Assembly: GCA_949752795.1 (NCBI GenBank)
Contig: OX457057.1
Span: 6,066,632-6,130,631, forward strand
Direction: 5' to 3'
Length of the DNA stretch: 64,000 nucleotides
Source of the DNA: Hyperoodon ampullatus
Lineage: Eukaryota; Chordata; Mammalia; Artiodactyla; Ziphiidae
The stretch's first letter is position 1; every line of letters starts with the position of its first letter. Below the pieces are notes generated by a model. It saw only the letters and a list, made by a program, of their open reading frames with translations. It searched no databases and was not told the DNA's origin. Shown here in pieces: positions 42,480 to 53,430 of this stretch. The position numbers and the translations under genes are program-made.

Positions 42480-43830
42480 GTTACTTTTTAAAGTAACATT
42501 TAATGGTAGATATCACTCCAAGTCAATAAATAAAATAATTTTAAATACCTGCATGGTATGCCATTGAAAGGTAGTCCAATAACTTAATGCAGGGGCCCCC
42601 AAGCCCCCGTCCAGGCCTGTTAGGAACCAGGCCACACAGCAGGAGGTGAGCAGCAGGCAAGCGAGTGAAGCTTCACCTGCCGCTCCCCATCGCTCCCCAT
42701 CGCTCGCATTACTGCCTGAACCATCCCCCCCAACTCCACCCCCGCCCCTGGGTGTGGAAAAATTGTCTTCCAAGAAACCGGTCCCTGGTGCCAAAAAGGT
42801 TGGGGACCGCTGACTTAATTAGCCCCTCTTGTTGGACATTGTACTTGCTTTCACTTTTTGCTATTATACACAGCCCTGCAGTGGCTAACCTTACACTTCT
42901 GTGTGTGTCTTTGTACATTTGTCCTTTTATGGCTCCTTAGGTTAAAACACTGACCTTTCTAAGATCTTTGATAGGTATTGGCAAATATCTTTCCAGAAAG
43001 ATTCCACCAACATATCCCCCACACATATCTTTATGCATAATGGTTGTTATATTAAATTTTAAAAAATATAATTGTATAAAAAATCTCATTTTAATTCAAA
43101 TATCTTTTGTAGTCCATCAGTCATAAAAATAATTGTCTAGTCATAGTCTATTTTTCTACTGGAGAATTTATCTTTTTTTGTTGATTTGTAAGACCTCTTT
43201 ATATAATTTAACCTGTGGTGTATTTTTTTTTTTTTTTTTTGCAGAAAATATGTTTGTCATCAGTCTTTTAACCTTGATTATGGTATTTTTGCATTCAGAA
43301 ATATAAGTATTATGTATTAAAATCTCAGGATTTTTAAAATTAGGTTTCTTGCTCTGGTACAGAATGTTCTCCCTCATCCCTACAGTACAACAATATTTAC
43401 TTATGCTTTCATCAAATACTTTAATATATTTTTTCAACATTAACGTTTTAACCTGTTTAAACATTTATTTTTGTATAAGATGTGAGGTAGGGATCTAGCT
43501 TTTTTTTTTCTTTTTCCCAAATCATAAGTCAGTTGTCCCCAAACTGTTAAATAATATTTTAAGATGATTCAATATGCCACCTTTTGTCATAGACTCAATC
43601 CCACATTGACTTGGGTCTGTTTCTAAACTTACTTTTCTCTTGTCTACATTTACTTGTCACTTGCTATTTTAGTGACTATAGCTTAATAATGGGTTTAAAA
43701 TTTTTTAGAGCAAATTGCCCTTCAATACCACTTTTCCAAAAAAAAAAAAAAGTTTTGGCTATTCTTCATGCAACTGTCCCAAACAAATTTAATAATCATT
43801 TAGTTGAGTTGACTTGTGTTACGTTTATAG
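42480..43830 (-). repeat. Old L1 ORF2/UTR, antisense
   Basis: TTGATTTGTAAGACCTCTTT, ATCAGTCTTTTAACCTTGAT, GTGAGGTAGGGATCTAGC, AGTCAGTTGTCCCCAAAC and CTTGGGTCTGTTTCTAAAC follow reverse ORF2 order. Strongly diverged. Split by the hAT element at 42590-42812. Confidence 0.75.
42590..42812. mobile_element. MER1-type hAT-Charlie transposon
   Basis: Terminal inverted repeats CAGGGGCCCCCAAGCC and GGTTGGGGACCGCTG, with the internal GGCCTGTTAGGAACCAGGCC and CTTCCAAGAAACCGGTCCC typical of MER1. An 8-bp target duplication, ACTTAATG at 42582-42589 and ACTTAATT at 42813-42820, matches hAT insertion. It is non-autonomous, with no transposase. Confidence 0.92.
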
Positions 43831-43859
43831 TTTAACTTGGGGAAGAACTGATCGTGGTA

Positions 43860-44401
43860 TTAGTCCAGGTCTCTACAGGAAACAAGTGGCTCACTCAAAT
43901 TGGGTAATTTTAGCAAATGTATTTACAAAGTCCTGGGATATTTACGGGGGCGAGGAACTGAGACAGGGGTGAGATGTAGGGACCAGGAGCACCCTGAGAA
44001 AGGGCGGCTATATGGGGAAGTCATCTGGCAGGAGCTGTGGCCTTTGGTCACTGACTGCTGCTGGAGCCCCCCACTGACCAAACCCAGCCGAAGCCAGAGG
44101 CCAGAGGATCTGAGAGCAGGATGGGGAAGGATGGGGAATAGGCCTAAGGAGCAAGGGCGAGATGACCAGCAGAGCATCCTCGCCATGTCAGGTCATTTGT
44201 ACTCAAAGTTGAGATGGGAAAGTTAAACACACGCACACACACACACACACACACACAAGACTTAGTCATGGTAAGGGAGATTCCACTCCCAGGGACACCC
44301 CTCCCCAAATTTTACTAAAAGTTCCCAGTTTTTGTTGGGCGGGGGGCCCTTCCTGTGTGAGATCCCTTTTCTCTCCCTAATCATGCCTACCTTCCTCACT
44401 C
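43860..44401. other. Unique sequence with (CA)n at 44224-44259
   Basis: The microsatellite is nearly perfect. About 43870-43940 (CCAGGTCTCTACAGG) may be an ancient repeat start. No exon supported. Confidence 0.5.
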
Positions 44402-44525
44402 AGGGTTGCCAGATTTTGCAAATAAAAATACAGGACACCCAATTAAGTGTGAACTCAGATAAACTACGTGTCATTTTTTAGGACAAGCATGTCCCTTGCA
44501 ACCTCTTATGTGGCAGCCCTCCCCC
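44402..44525. repeat. MITE-like DNA transposon (MER53-like?)
   Basis: AGGGTTGCCAGATTTTGCAA, AAATACAGGACACCCAATTA and AGGACAAGCATGTCCCTTGC match one arm of a palindromic mammalian MITE. Only about half is preserved. Confidence 0.6.
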
Positions 44526-46560
44526 TCCCGGATGGGGCTCACAAGAGCAGGTATCGCATCCGAGACCTAGGACAGAATCCAGCTCCCACGGGGCCCTCAG
44601 GTGATCAGAATCACTAACAAAGTTTGAAAGCCGTTCTTGTGGTCACATTTATTTAGAAAGCAGCGGGAGGGAGTATTTTAAATTTATGTTAATGCTGTCT
44701 TTAAATTTTTCTTTGGTAGTCCAGGGAGAAGATGGGGTGGGAGGTGGTGTGCGGATGGAAACAATCTCTCCAGGAAGGCTGAAGCCACCTGGGACCTCGC
44801 CCCGCTTCCCACAGCCAAGGTGACATCCGCCCGGCTGAGCCCCTGCCCGGCTCCCTGCAGCGGCCTTTCTCACGCAGCTTCCATCCCAGAGGCCTCTGCA
44901 GCTGAGGGTTCACAGTGGCCTGGAATTGTCCCAGTTACATTTGCTGAGTTGTTTCAGCAAAAAATCAGGAGGAGGAGAGAGTCAAATGTGTGGATAACTC
45001 TGGATGTGCCTCTCCCCCGTGTTCTTTAAAGACCATAACTGTGGATGATTTTGGTTTCCACTGAAGCCCATGCAGGAAAAGCCTGGATCAAAGAATTCCT
45101 GAGAGTTCTTCCTCCTCTGTGATGGTTGAGTCTGTGAAGGGCTCACTAAGCCAGGAGTTTTGAGCGTAATGTCTGATGAGCCTCAGTCCAGCCTTCTGTG
45201 GCCAAGACAATTTTCTTTCCTCTGGATCCGTGAATAGCCAGCATGTGTCTTCATTTCAAAAGGGAACAGAGAAGAACTTGGGAAATAAGGAGAAAAAGGC
45301 GTCACACCTGGACAAACAACTCAAAGCAGATGGTCCATATAACAAAGATCGGTCATGCTATGCTCCTAGAGAAACGCTCACACATTGCTCAAAGACTTAT
45401 GATGAACTGTTTACCATCTCCCCCTGGAACTGGATGAGAGGAAATTGGTTCAAAATGCAACAGGAAGTTTACATTATAGTAGGAAAAAAAATACACCCAC
45501 AGTAAGTGGTCCTTGGTAATATTATTGTGTCTCTAGGAGGATATACGTGTTCTGGTACTTGTTCGCAGTACCAGAACAATGATACAGAGATTCTCTCACA
45601 TACATCTTGTGTGGGCTCAAATCCCAGTGCTTTGAAATTTAGATAGATCAAAACCTCGCTGAAACCTGTGTATAAACTAGCCTCTCAGATGAAAACTTAA
45701 ATGATGACAGATGTCTGAATGTCTGCCTGAGCAAATAGGGCTTCGGCATTCTGCCCATGTTTGGTGTCGCTTCTTGAAAAGGCTCCTTCGGCATTTATTA
45801 CATATGACATCACTTTCTTTTTTATGAGCTGAAATGATGAAATATTAAGAGAAGGAAATAAAGATATGGGACTGGGGGCGGGGAGACTTTTAGCTACGAG
45901 GACCTTCCTTACGACAATGACATAAAGAGGCTGAGCCACTCAGCCCTTTGCCTTGTTTGGACAGTGACAGTGAAGCAACTAGAAATAGAATCAATTTCTG
46001 TTTGCTGTGATATCAAAAACATATGTCTTGGGCTGGGAAAAGAGAGAACGTGGAAGTAGCAAATGATTCGGGAGTATGTTTTAATCTATGTTGAGCTTTG
46101 GAATATTTGCAGAAATAAATACATATTCTAAAAACAGAAATAAATATATATTCTAAAAACAGAAATAAATATATATTCTAAAAACAACGTCATCCTTTTA
46201 AAAATCCTTTCTATGAGAAACATGAAAATACAAAGCCACCCAGAATGGGCCTTTCAGCAGAGCCTTGTAAGTGATCATAAGGGCTGACAGCAGGTTGCAC
46301 CCAACGAGGGACCCCAAACAGCCCTAGGGTCCTGATCTTGTCCTTTTAATCTCACCTATTGTCACTCCAAACATGTGAGGTGAGCACAAGAAGTTCTTCT
46401 GTTGTAACTGAACAACCTAGAAATGAGGAAAAACCAATTAATTGATTAGGTATCTATTAGTATGTTCCTGCTGCTGTGCATCCAGCCATGAGACAGGATC
46501 AGTGCTTGCTCTCAAGGAAATGTGATAAAGCTGGAAGCTAAAACAAATATCCGTGAAAAA
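44526..46560. other. Unique sequence, nothing recognised
   Basis: Holds a plus frame of 109 codons (45176-45505) and an overlapping one of 64 codons, neither resembling a known protein. The 44640-45030 part is GC-richer than its surroundings. No exon supported. Confidence 0.45.
46111..46185 (+). repeat. 25-bp tandem repeat, three units
   Basis: The unit AGAAATAAATATATATTCTA plus AAAAC occurs three times in a row; the first unit differs by one base. Confidence 0.97.
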
Positions 46561-46570
46561 CATCAGACCC

Positions 46571-46645
46571 TTCACTTTGTTATAAAGCAGAAACTAACAC
46601 ACCATTGTAAAGCAATTATACTCCAATAAAGATGTTAAAAAAAAA
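46571..46645 (+). repeat. Minimal L1 3'-end insertion (75 bp)
   Basis: TTGTTATAAAGCAGAAACTA, CACCATTGTAAAGCAATTAT and ACTCCAATAAAGATGTT plus A9 are the last bases of a young L1 3' UTR. Target duplication ATCAGACCC at 46562-46570 and 46646-46654. Confidence 0.92.
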
Positions 46646-46668
46646 ATCAGACCCAAGAGAGCATTCTT

Positions 46669-46836
46669 TTTTTTTTTTTTTTTTTGGTGGTACGCGGGCC
46701 TCCCACTGTTGTGGCCTCTCCCGTTGCGGAGCACAGGCTCTGGACGCACAGGCTCTGGACGTGCAGGCTCAGCGGCCAGGGCACGAACCCGTGTCCCCTG
46801 CATTGGCTCTCAACCACTGCGCCACCAGGGAAGCCC
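46669..46836 (-). repeat. Short CHR-2 SINE, internally rearranged
   Basis: The body has ACAGGCTCTGGACG twice in tandem and then lacks the segment of about 47 bases that normally joins AGCGGCCA to GGGCACGAACCC, and also a smaller part near CATTGGCTCTCAACC. Target duplications are AGAGCATTCTT and GAGAACATTCTT. Confidence 0.95.
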
Positions 46837-46848
46837 GAGAACATTCTT

Positions 46849-47489
46849 GAGTTACAGGAAAGTGGGCTGCAAATGTCGCTGAATAGAAGGCCCACAGCCT
46901 GGGGGCAGTGAGCCCAGACAGGAGGCCCCTGCAGTAATCCTCAGAGAGGTTATGGGAGCTAGAGCCGCCGAAGGAGAAGAGAAACAGGAAAGGAAGAAAG
47001 AATAAGACGTGGTGACAACTTGGACCAAAGGAGGAAGGCGAGAGAGGAGCTGGAGCCCGGAGCCAATGGCCTTGGGCGAAATAGGGTTGGCTGCGGGGGA
47101 GGAGAGCTTTGCAGTTGGGGGTATCCACGAGGTGTCCTGGGCCAAGCAACTGTAACTACAGGATTGGCCAGTTGACCAAGCTGGAGATAAGGATTTAGGA
47201 GTCATCGTCCTGGAGATGCAAAGTTGAAGTCCAGAGAACGGAGGGGCGCAGTCAAGCAGTGAGAGTGTAAAGAAACCCCCGGATCTCCTCCCCTTCCCCT
47301 CTTCTCTGTTCTCCTCTTTCTTTCTTTCTTGTCTGGCCCCTTCCCAATTTTTTTTTTATTCTCTTACCTCTCCCTTTCCCACTCGCATCCCTCTTCCTCC
47401 CCCTCTTACATATTTCATGGGTGTTATTTGCTTTTTATAAGATCTTGCTATTTGTGTACTGCTATTTCAGTGCATGTATTTCCAGTAAC
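46849..47489. other. Unique, partly purine-rich then pyrimidine-rich
   Basis: The 46940-47060 stretch is purine-rich and the 47285-47405 stretch is CT-rich. A trace of the same ancient repeat as at 25771-26800 is possible. No exon supported. Confidence 0.4.
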
Positions 47490-47870
47490 TTGTTATTTTG
47501 GAATAATTTAAAATTTCCTGAAAATCTGCAGGAATAGTACAAGAAAATCCTGTATACCCTTTGCCCAGGTTCACTCATTGTTTACACCTTGCTCCGTAGG
47601 CGGTGTCATTCTCTCTCTCCCTCCACACACACACACGCACACAAACACACACGCACCCCTAGATGCATATTTTTTCTGAACCACTTGAGAGTAAGGAGGA
47701 GGCACTGCCTCGGTGTGTTTCCCAACCACGAAGACGTCCTTGTACAGCACCACACCCCAGTGACCAAAATCAGGGCATTTAACATAAAGAGAGAGCCAGG
47801 ATGCGATCCACACCCCATATTCGAATTCCATCGGCTGTCCCAGTATTTTCCCTGTAGCTCCTCTCCCGGG
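47490..47870. repeat. Old L1M-type UTR remnant with CA repeat
   Basis: GTTATTTTGGAATAATTTAA, AGGAATAGTACAAGAAAATC, CCTTTGCCCAGGTTCACTC and CAGTGACCAAAATCAGGGC resemble the L1M UTR seen at 9475-9860. A (CA)n-like segment lies at about 47625-47655. Confidence 0.55.
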
Positions 47871-48129
47871 TCTGGGGAGCGTTAGTCATCCCTTCTCTTC
47901 CGCCCACACCCTGTGCACCTGGGCCTCTTATCTCCCAGGTCTTGGTGAAGAGTCACCCTCGGATGCTTCTCCTGAAGCGGGTCCTGAGCCCTTCCCATGG
48001 CACCGTGCTCTGTGGCTTCATCAGATTATCTCTTGGTCCACATCCTCCTTTATCCTCTCTCCCCTCCGTTACTGAGGGATGCAGCCTAGGGGACAGGAGG
48101 GCTGGTCTCTTTGGGTGGCCTCCTGGGAC

Positions 48130-48320
48130 CGCGTGACCTCAGGCAGCTTAGCCCCAGCTCGTCCATTTGTGAAACAAGGATGATGACTGCACCCATTTCC
48201 CTGGGGTTTCTGGGGAACAGACGGGTCCATTATGAGAATTAAGTGAGTCCACATATGTGACGGTGCCTGGCGTACAGTAAGTGCTCAGGAAATAGGAGCC
48301 GTTCTCCTCCTCCGCCTTCG
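48130..48320 (+). repeat. MIR fragment
   Basis: GCGTGACCTCAGGCAGCTTA, ATTTGTGAAACAAGGATGAT, GAGAATTAAGTGAGTCC and CGGTGCCTGGCGTACAGTAAG follow sense MIR order. Immediately after, near 48355, CGGCACAAAGCAGGTACCC looks like a second MIR/L2 end. Confidence 0.8.
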
Positions 48321-48689
48321 TTATCACCATCCTTGTCACTGTTTAGGAGAGCGCCCGGCACAAAGCAGGTACCCAATAACATACTTGTTGGACAACTGGG
48401 TTTAGGCAGAGGTGGCTGGAGGGCGGGGTGCAGAAGAGAGGAGGATGCCAAGAGAGCCTGTGGAGCTGGACCCATCATTTCATCAAGCCCCTAAGTTCCG
48501 CAAATCTCACCATTGGGAGGTGCGTGGGCATCAGTGGCGGAAGAATCAATTAAACACGAGGAGGTGGCATGCACTTGAAGTGGGCTTTGTGTGTATAAAG
48601 GTGTTAGGGTGCAGGCCCCGTAGCGGGACTGGTGGAGCAAGGCTGTGTGTCCAGGGGAGCACCTTCTGGGTAGAACCACAGATTATTAG

Positions 48690-48810
48690 GGACAGATCCG
48701 TCCTTATCATCATCATCACAGCTTCGTGAATTGAGCACTAACTAGCTGATGGGAAGGTAGGATTATCCCCACTTTGCAGAGCAGAGATGAGTAATAGATG
48801 GGAGACCTAT
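48690..48810 (-). repeat. MIR fragment (weak)
   Basis: GAATTGAGCACTAACTAGC then ATTATCCCCACTTTGCAGAG match reverse MIR landmarks. Confidence 0.5.
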
Positions 48811-49722
48811 GATTCAGCCAAGGGTCTGGGAAGGTGAGGGCAGAGTTTGTAGGGAGGGGAAGTGAGAAACATCTTCCCCTCAAACTGGGAGCAAAAAGAC
48901 AGGGAGAAGCAGCAATCCACTGGGATTACTGGGGCATGACTGGGAGACCCCGCTGTGTGGGTTCAAGTGCCCTATCCTATTTGAGTTTTCTGAGATGATG
49001 GGGAGGGGTACTGGGGCCGAATAAAAAGCCCCACTCCCCCCATCGTAGGAGCTGGGAGGATTTTGCTAGAAAGAAAATTAGAGGTGACTTGAAGGATTGA
49101 CCTGGTGGGATGTCAGGCTCTGTGTCTCCCAAGGGCTTTCTGTGACTTGGGAGCAGGCGGAGGGGGCGTGAGGAGGAGCTCGGTGAATAGCAGGGCTCCC
49201 TGGTGTTGAGGGGCCAGGTGCACAGGGAGGTGTTGGAGCCCAGGCTTCCGGGTGGAGAGAGGGTCCGGGTGCCCAGGACAGCCTCCCATGTGCTGAGTCA
49301 GCGCCCCTTGTTGATTCAGGAGGGAGTTCATGCCCTCGGTAAACTAGGAGTGGTCATGACCTAGGAGGGAGTAGGGAGGGAGGTCCAAGGCCAGAACCTT
49401 TAGACATGTCCACGTGCAGGAGGGAGGGAGGAGAAACGCAGCCAAGTGAAAGCCCAGGGAAGATGGGCCCGAGAAGCAGGAGGTGAACCAGAGGCTGCTG
49501 TGCTCAGAGCCCCCGAGGGGAGGGGGTCATCTCCAGGGGGTGATCCCGGGAGGTGGTGGGAGGGGAGGTCAGGGGGCCCTTAGGGACTCCAGGTGTTTTG
49601 TTTACCCATCTGTTGTCAAGGGATGAAGACCTGACCTGGAGGGAGGAGGTGGTCGGCACTAGTTAACGTGTAAAACAAGGGAAAGGCAAGCTGTGTCTGA
49701 ATCACACCCAGATATTTCTCTT
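48811..49722. other. GC-rich unique sequence
   Basis: G-rich on the plus strand with GGGAGG runs. It may hold degraded pieces of the ancient repeat described at 25771-26800. No exon supported. Confidence 0.4.
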
Positions 49723-50238
49723 TTTTTGTTTTTTTTTTACATCTTTATTGGAGTACAATTGCTTTACAATGGTGTGTTAGTTTCTGCTTTATAACAAAGT
49801 GCATCAGTTATACATATACATATGTTCCCATATCTCTTCCCTCTTGCGTCTCCCTCCCTCCCACCCTCCCTATCCCACCCCTCTAGGTGGTCACAAAGCA
49901 CAGAGCTGATCTCCCTGTGCTATGCGGCTGCTTCCCACTAGCTATCTATTTTACGTTTGGTAGTGTATACATGTCCATGCCTCTCTCTCACTTTGTCACA
50001 GCTTACCCTTCCCCCTCCCCATATCCTCAAGTCCATTCTCTAGTAGGTCTGAGTCTTTATTCCCGTCTCACCCCTAGGTTCTTCATGACATTTTTTTTTC
50101 TTAGATTCCATATATATGTGTTAGCATACGGTATTTGTCTTTCTCTTTCTGACTTACTTCACTCTGTATGACAGACTCTAGGTCCATCCACCTCACTACA
50201 AATAACTCAATTTCATTTCTTTATATGGCTGAGTAATA
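49723..50238 (-). repeat. Young L1, 5'-truncated 3' end
   Basis: Poly(T), ACATCTTTATTGGAGTACAA, CCACCCCTCTAGGTGGTCAC, TTCACTCTGTATGACAGACT and GGCTGAGTAAT. Paralogous to 22334-23190 but not inverted. Target duplication CAGATATTTCTCTT at 49709-49722 and CAGATTTTTCTCTT at 50239-50252. Confidence 0.95.
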
Positions 50239-50252
50239 CAGATTTTTCTCTT

Positions 50253-50650
50253 GAGCCCTCGCCTGCCAGTCACCAGCCCTCACCTCTCACCTGATGGCAG
50301 AGGAATGGGCTCCTGGATGAGGCTGCTCCCACCCCAGGCCTGACTTCACGGGGTGTTGCTGGATTCTGCAGACCTTCCCTCCCAGAAGTTACACTCTGGG
50401 TAATCGTGAATGTCACTGGGGCCCCGGAGATGGAATCATCACGTGGACTTCTGAGACTTGACAGTTTTAGCTGATCTGATGTGGGTGAGGGTGAGGAAAA
50501 GCCCACACCCACGTCTTCTTCCTTTAGCGGGTGTTTGTTTTGATCCCGCCCTGGCAGAGACACGGGGAAATGCAGCCTATTTCCTTCTAGCATCCCTTTT
50601 TGATTTTGAGATGTCTTAGCTCCTTTCAGCGCCCACTGGAGATGGGGAGC
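50253..50650. other. Unique sequence, nothing recognised
   Basis: No repeat or exon supported. Confidence 0.45.
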
Positions 50651-50664
50651 TAAAAGGCGTTTTA

Positions 50665-50963
50665 TTTTTATTTAAAATGTATTTATTTATTTTTATTTAT
50701 TTTTGGCTGCATTGGGTCTTTGTTGCTGTGCGTGGGCTTTCTCTAGTTGCAGTGAGTGGGGGCCACTCCTGCTGCGGCGCGCGGGCCCCTCACCGTGGTG
50801 GCCTCTCTCGCTGCTGAGCACGGGCTCCAGAGTGCAGGCTCGGTAGTTGTGGTGCACAGGCCCAGTTGCTCCGCAGCATGTGGGATCTTCTCGGACCAGG
50901 GCTCGAACCCTTGTCCCCTGTATTGGCAGGCGGACTCCCAACCACTGCGCCACCCGGGAAGCC
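50665..50963 (-). repeat. CHR-2 SINE, long/short intermediate
   Basis: Long-form tail and GGCTGCATTGGGTCTTTG box combined with short-form GCGGGCCCCTCACCGTGG and GGGCTCCAGAGTGCAGGCTC, then a TAGTTGTGGTGCACAGG module. Same mosaic type as 32357-32662. Target duplication TAAAAGGCGTTTTA and TAAAGGGCTTTTAA. Confidence 0.95.
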
Positions 50964-50991
50964 CTAAAGGGCTTTTAAAATTCAGACCCTT

Positions 50992-51187
50992 GGGGCTTCC
51001 CGGGTGGCACAGTGGTTGAGAGTCCGCCTGCCGATGCAGGGGAAAAGGGTTTGTGCCCCGGTCCGGGAGGATCGCGGCTGGGCCCGTGAGCCATGGCCGC
51101 TGAGCCTGCGCGTCCGGAGCCTGTGCTCCGCAACGGGAGAGGCCACAACAGTGAGAGGGCCGCGTACCGCAAAAAAAAAAAAAAAAA
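50992..51187 (+). repeat. Short CHR-2 SINE, small internal deletion
   Basis: GGGCTTCCCGGGTGGCACAG head, with about 15 bases missing after GTCCGGGAGGATC (siblings read CCGCATGCCGCGGAGCGG), then GTACCGC and poly(A). Target duplication AAATTCAGACCCTT at 50978-50991 and AAATTCAGGCCCTT at 51185-51198. Confidence 0.95.
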
Positions 51188-51198
51188 TTCAGGCCCTT

Positions 51199-51660
51199 GG
51201 AAGGAGATTAATTGGATTGTCCCCTGATGGGGGGGCAGGGCTCACCCGAGGTGACAGAGGGCAATTTGACAGAAAGCTTCTGTGTGCCCCGGGAGGGAAC
51301 TGGGAGGACAGAGGGTGCCCTAGCTGCATACAGCACCTCTGTTGGGAAGGGTGTGGCTGCACTTGACCTTGGGGGGGACTGGAGGATCTCTGGGGCCAAG
51401 TGCTTGGAGAGCTCGCAAGAGCTGGGGTCCACAGGGCCTGGGAGATGACAGCGACGCTCAGCCAGAGAAGGCGGGGAGAAGGGGCCCCTTCGTTCTGTCT
51501 CGGATTCTTGGATGAGTATTGGGAGGAATAAAAGTGCCCGAGAGTGACTGGGATCGCTGCCTACCTTGCCCTGTAGAGCAGAATGTGGCAGCTTTGGTAC
51601 CAAATTCACTCCTGCCCTGCCCCAGAGCCCCTGAGAGGAGTCAACAAGGGCACCCCAAGT
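51199..51660. other. Unique sequence, nothing recognised
   Basis: Open frames on both strands overlap; no exon supported. Confidence 0.45.
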
Positions 51661-52450
51661 TTTAACTGATTTATACTTGTAATGTATAAAAGAATTATTT
51701 TATTATGAAAAATTGCAAACGTACGCAAGAATAGACTAGTACTCACCCAACTCAAGGATGATGTTGTTTCAGCTGTAGCCCCCTTTACTTCCTCCTCCTC
51801 CGTGATTTTTTTTTAAATAAATTTATTTATTTTATTTTATTTTTGGCTGTGTTGGGTCTTTGTTGCTGCGCGCGGGCTTTCTCTAGTTGCGGCGAGCGGG
51901 GGCTACTCTTTGTTGCGGTGTGCGGGATTCTCATTGCGGTGGCTTTTCTTGTTGTGGAGCACGGGCTCTAGGTGCACGGGCTTCAGTAGTTGTGGCACGC
52001 GGGCTCAGTAGTTGTGGCCCACGGGCTTCACTGCTCCACGGCATGTGGGATATTCCCGGACCAGGGATCGAACCCGTGTCCCCTGCATTGGCAGGCAGAT
52101 TCCCAACCACTGCGTCACCAGAGAAGTCCCATATGATTATTTTTTAATATATAAACTTTTTAACGAAGTCTAATGTTAAAGAAAAGTGCACAAATCATAC
52201 GTCTACAGCTCAATGAACTTTTGCATCCTCTCTCATCACTTCCAAGCCACTTTGTCGTATTATTTCATCTACCTATTTCATCCTTAAAGACTTTTTATTG
52301 TGGGAAAAAGCTCTACCCTGAGATTTACCATCATAATCATTTTTAAGTCGACAGTTCAGTAGTGTGAAGCCTATTTGTACCACGCGCAACAGAGCTCAGA
52401 GAACTTTTTCACCTTGCAACACTGAAACTCTATTTCAAATCCTTTTTAAC
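51661..52450 (-). repeat. Old L1 3' UTR, antisense
   Basis: AAAGTGCACAAATCATACG, TCTACAGCTCAATGAACTTT and the preceding ATTATGAAAAATTGCAAAC resemble a diverged L1M UTR. Interrupted by the SINE at 51808-52130. Confidence 0.55.
51808..52130 (-). repeat. Full-length CHR-2 SINE
   Basis: TTTA-rich tail, GGCTGTGTTGGGTCTTTG box, GCGAGCGGGGGCTACTC, CAGTAGTTGTGGCACGC modules and an end AGAGAAGTCCC that differs by one base from the usual CAGGGAAGTCCC. Flanks are T-rich, so the target duplication is uncertain. Confidence 0.95.
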
Positions 52451-53224
52451 AAGCGTCATGGGAGAGCCAAGCTGTCTAATCTGTCTGAAAAAAACATGTG
52501 TGCATTCTTCTTATGTCACAGTACCTGCCAAGGAAGACAGGGAAGGGACTCATGGGTCGTGATTTTATATACCTGACACCAGCAAGCCTCTGTAAACAGG
52601 AGGCCAGGCATGTGCGCTGCCCTGGCGGGCATGCTCCCTGGATGCACAATGATTACGGGCTGGACGGCACGTATGAAGCGAGATGAGGTCAAGGCTCTGC
52701 AGCCTGGTGACCGTCACCTTTGCTCCTGGGGGGAGTGACTTGGGACTTGGTCTCACGGCAGTCAGCAGCATGCTACGGTCTGCAAAGAATGGAGGGAGAA
52801 GTTGATTAATGTGTTTCTAAAGGAAGCAGAAGAGAGCTCAGAGCTTCAGCCGTTTTCCCACTGAACTGAAGGGGCTTTGACTCCCACCCCCCAACCTCAT
52901 CTGGGCTTAGCGGTGGGAACCGCTGCAGCAAGGCAGACTGTAATTCCTCAACCTAATTCTATCATATGCTTATTTACATTCTATGTCCCCTCTTTCAAGA
53001 ATATTTTTTTGACATTTGTCTTCTGGCAAAGCTGGGACCAGTGCGTGGGAGTTGCGGGGAGGTGGACTTGGCTGAAAGCAAGGAAGAGCTTTCTTAGAGC
53101 CGTCCAAAAGCAGAACGGCCTGACTCAGAAGGCAGCATGCCCTCAGCCTGGATGAGGTCCCGAAGAAGTCACTTCAGGAGAGGGCTCCCTCTGCTGTGAC
53201 AGTCATGTGCAGAAATCAAGGACA
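52451..53224. other. Unique sequence, nothing recognised
   Basis: No repeat or exon supported. Confidence 0.45.
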
Positions 53225-53430
53225 ACCACCCCTTTCTGAGCACCTACAACATGCCTGGTGCTGCTCTCAGCACGTTTGTGTGCACTTCCTCGTGTCACCA
53301 GCAAATGGCCCTATGAGTCTCCCCATTGTACAGATGGGGAAACTGAGGCACACAGAGGCTTAGTGACCTGCCCAAGCTGGTGCAGCTGCTAAGTGAGGGA
53401 GGCGGGATCAAGAGCCAGGTGGTCTGACCC
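53225..53430 (-). repeat. MIR
   Basis: CTGAGCACCTACAACATGCC, CATTGTACAGATGGGGAAAC, TGAGGCACACAGAGGCTTAG and TGACCTGCCCAAGCTGG are reverse MIR landmarks over nearly the full element. Confidence 0.9.

Noticed and set aside
45176..45505. 109-codon plus-strand frame
   Set aside because: Not opposed by an equal frame on the other strand but matches nothing I recognise; kept only as unassigned sequence.
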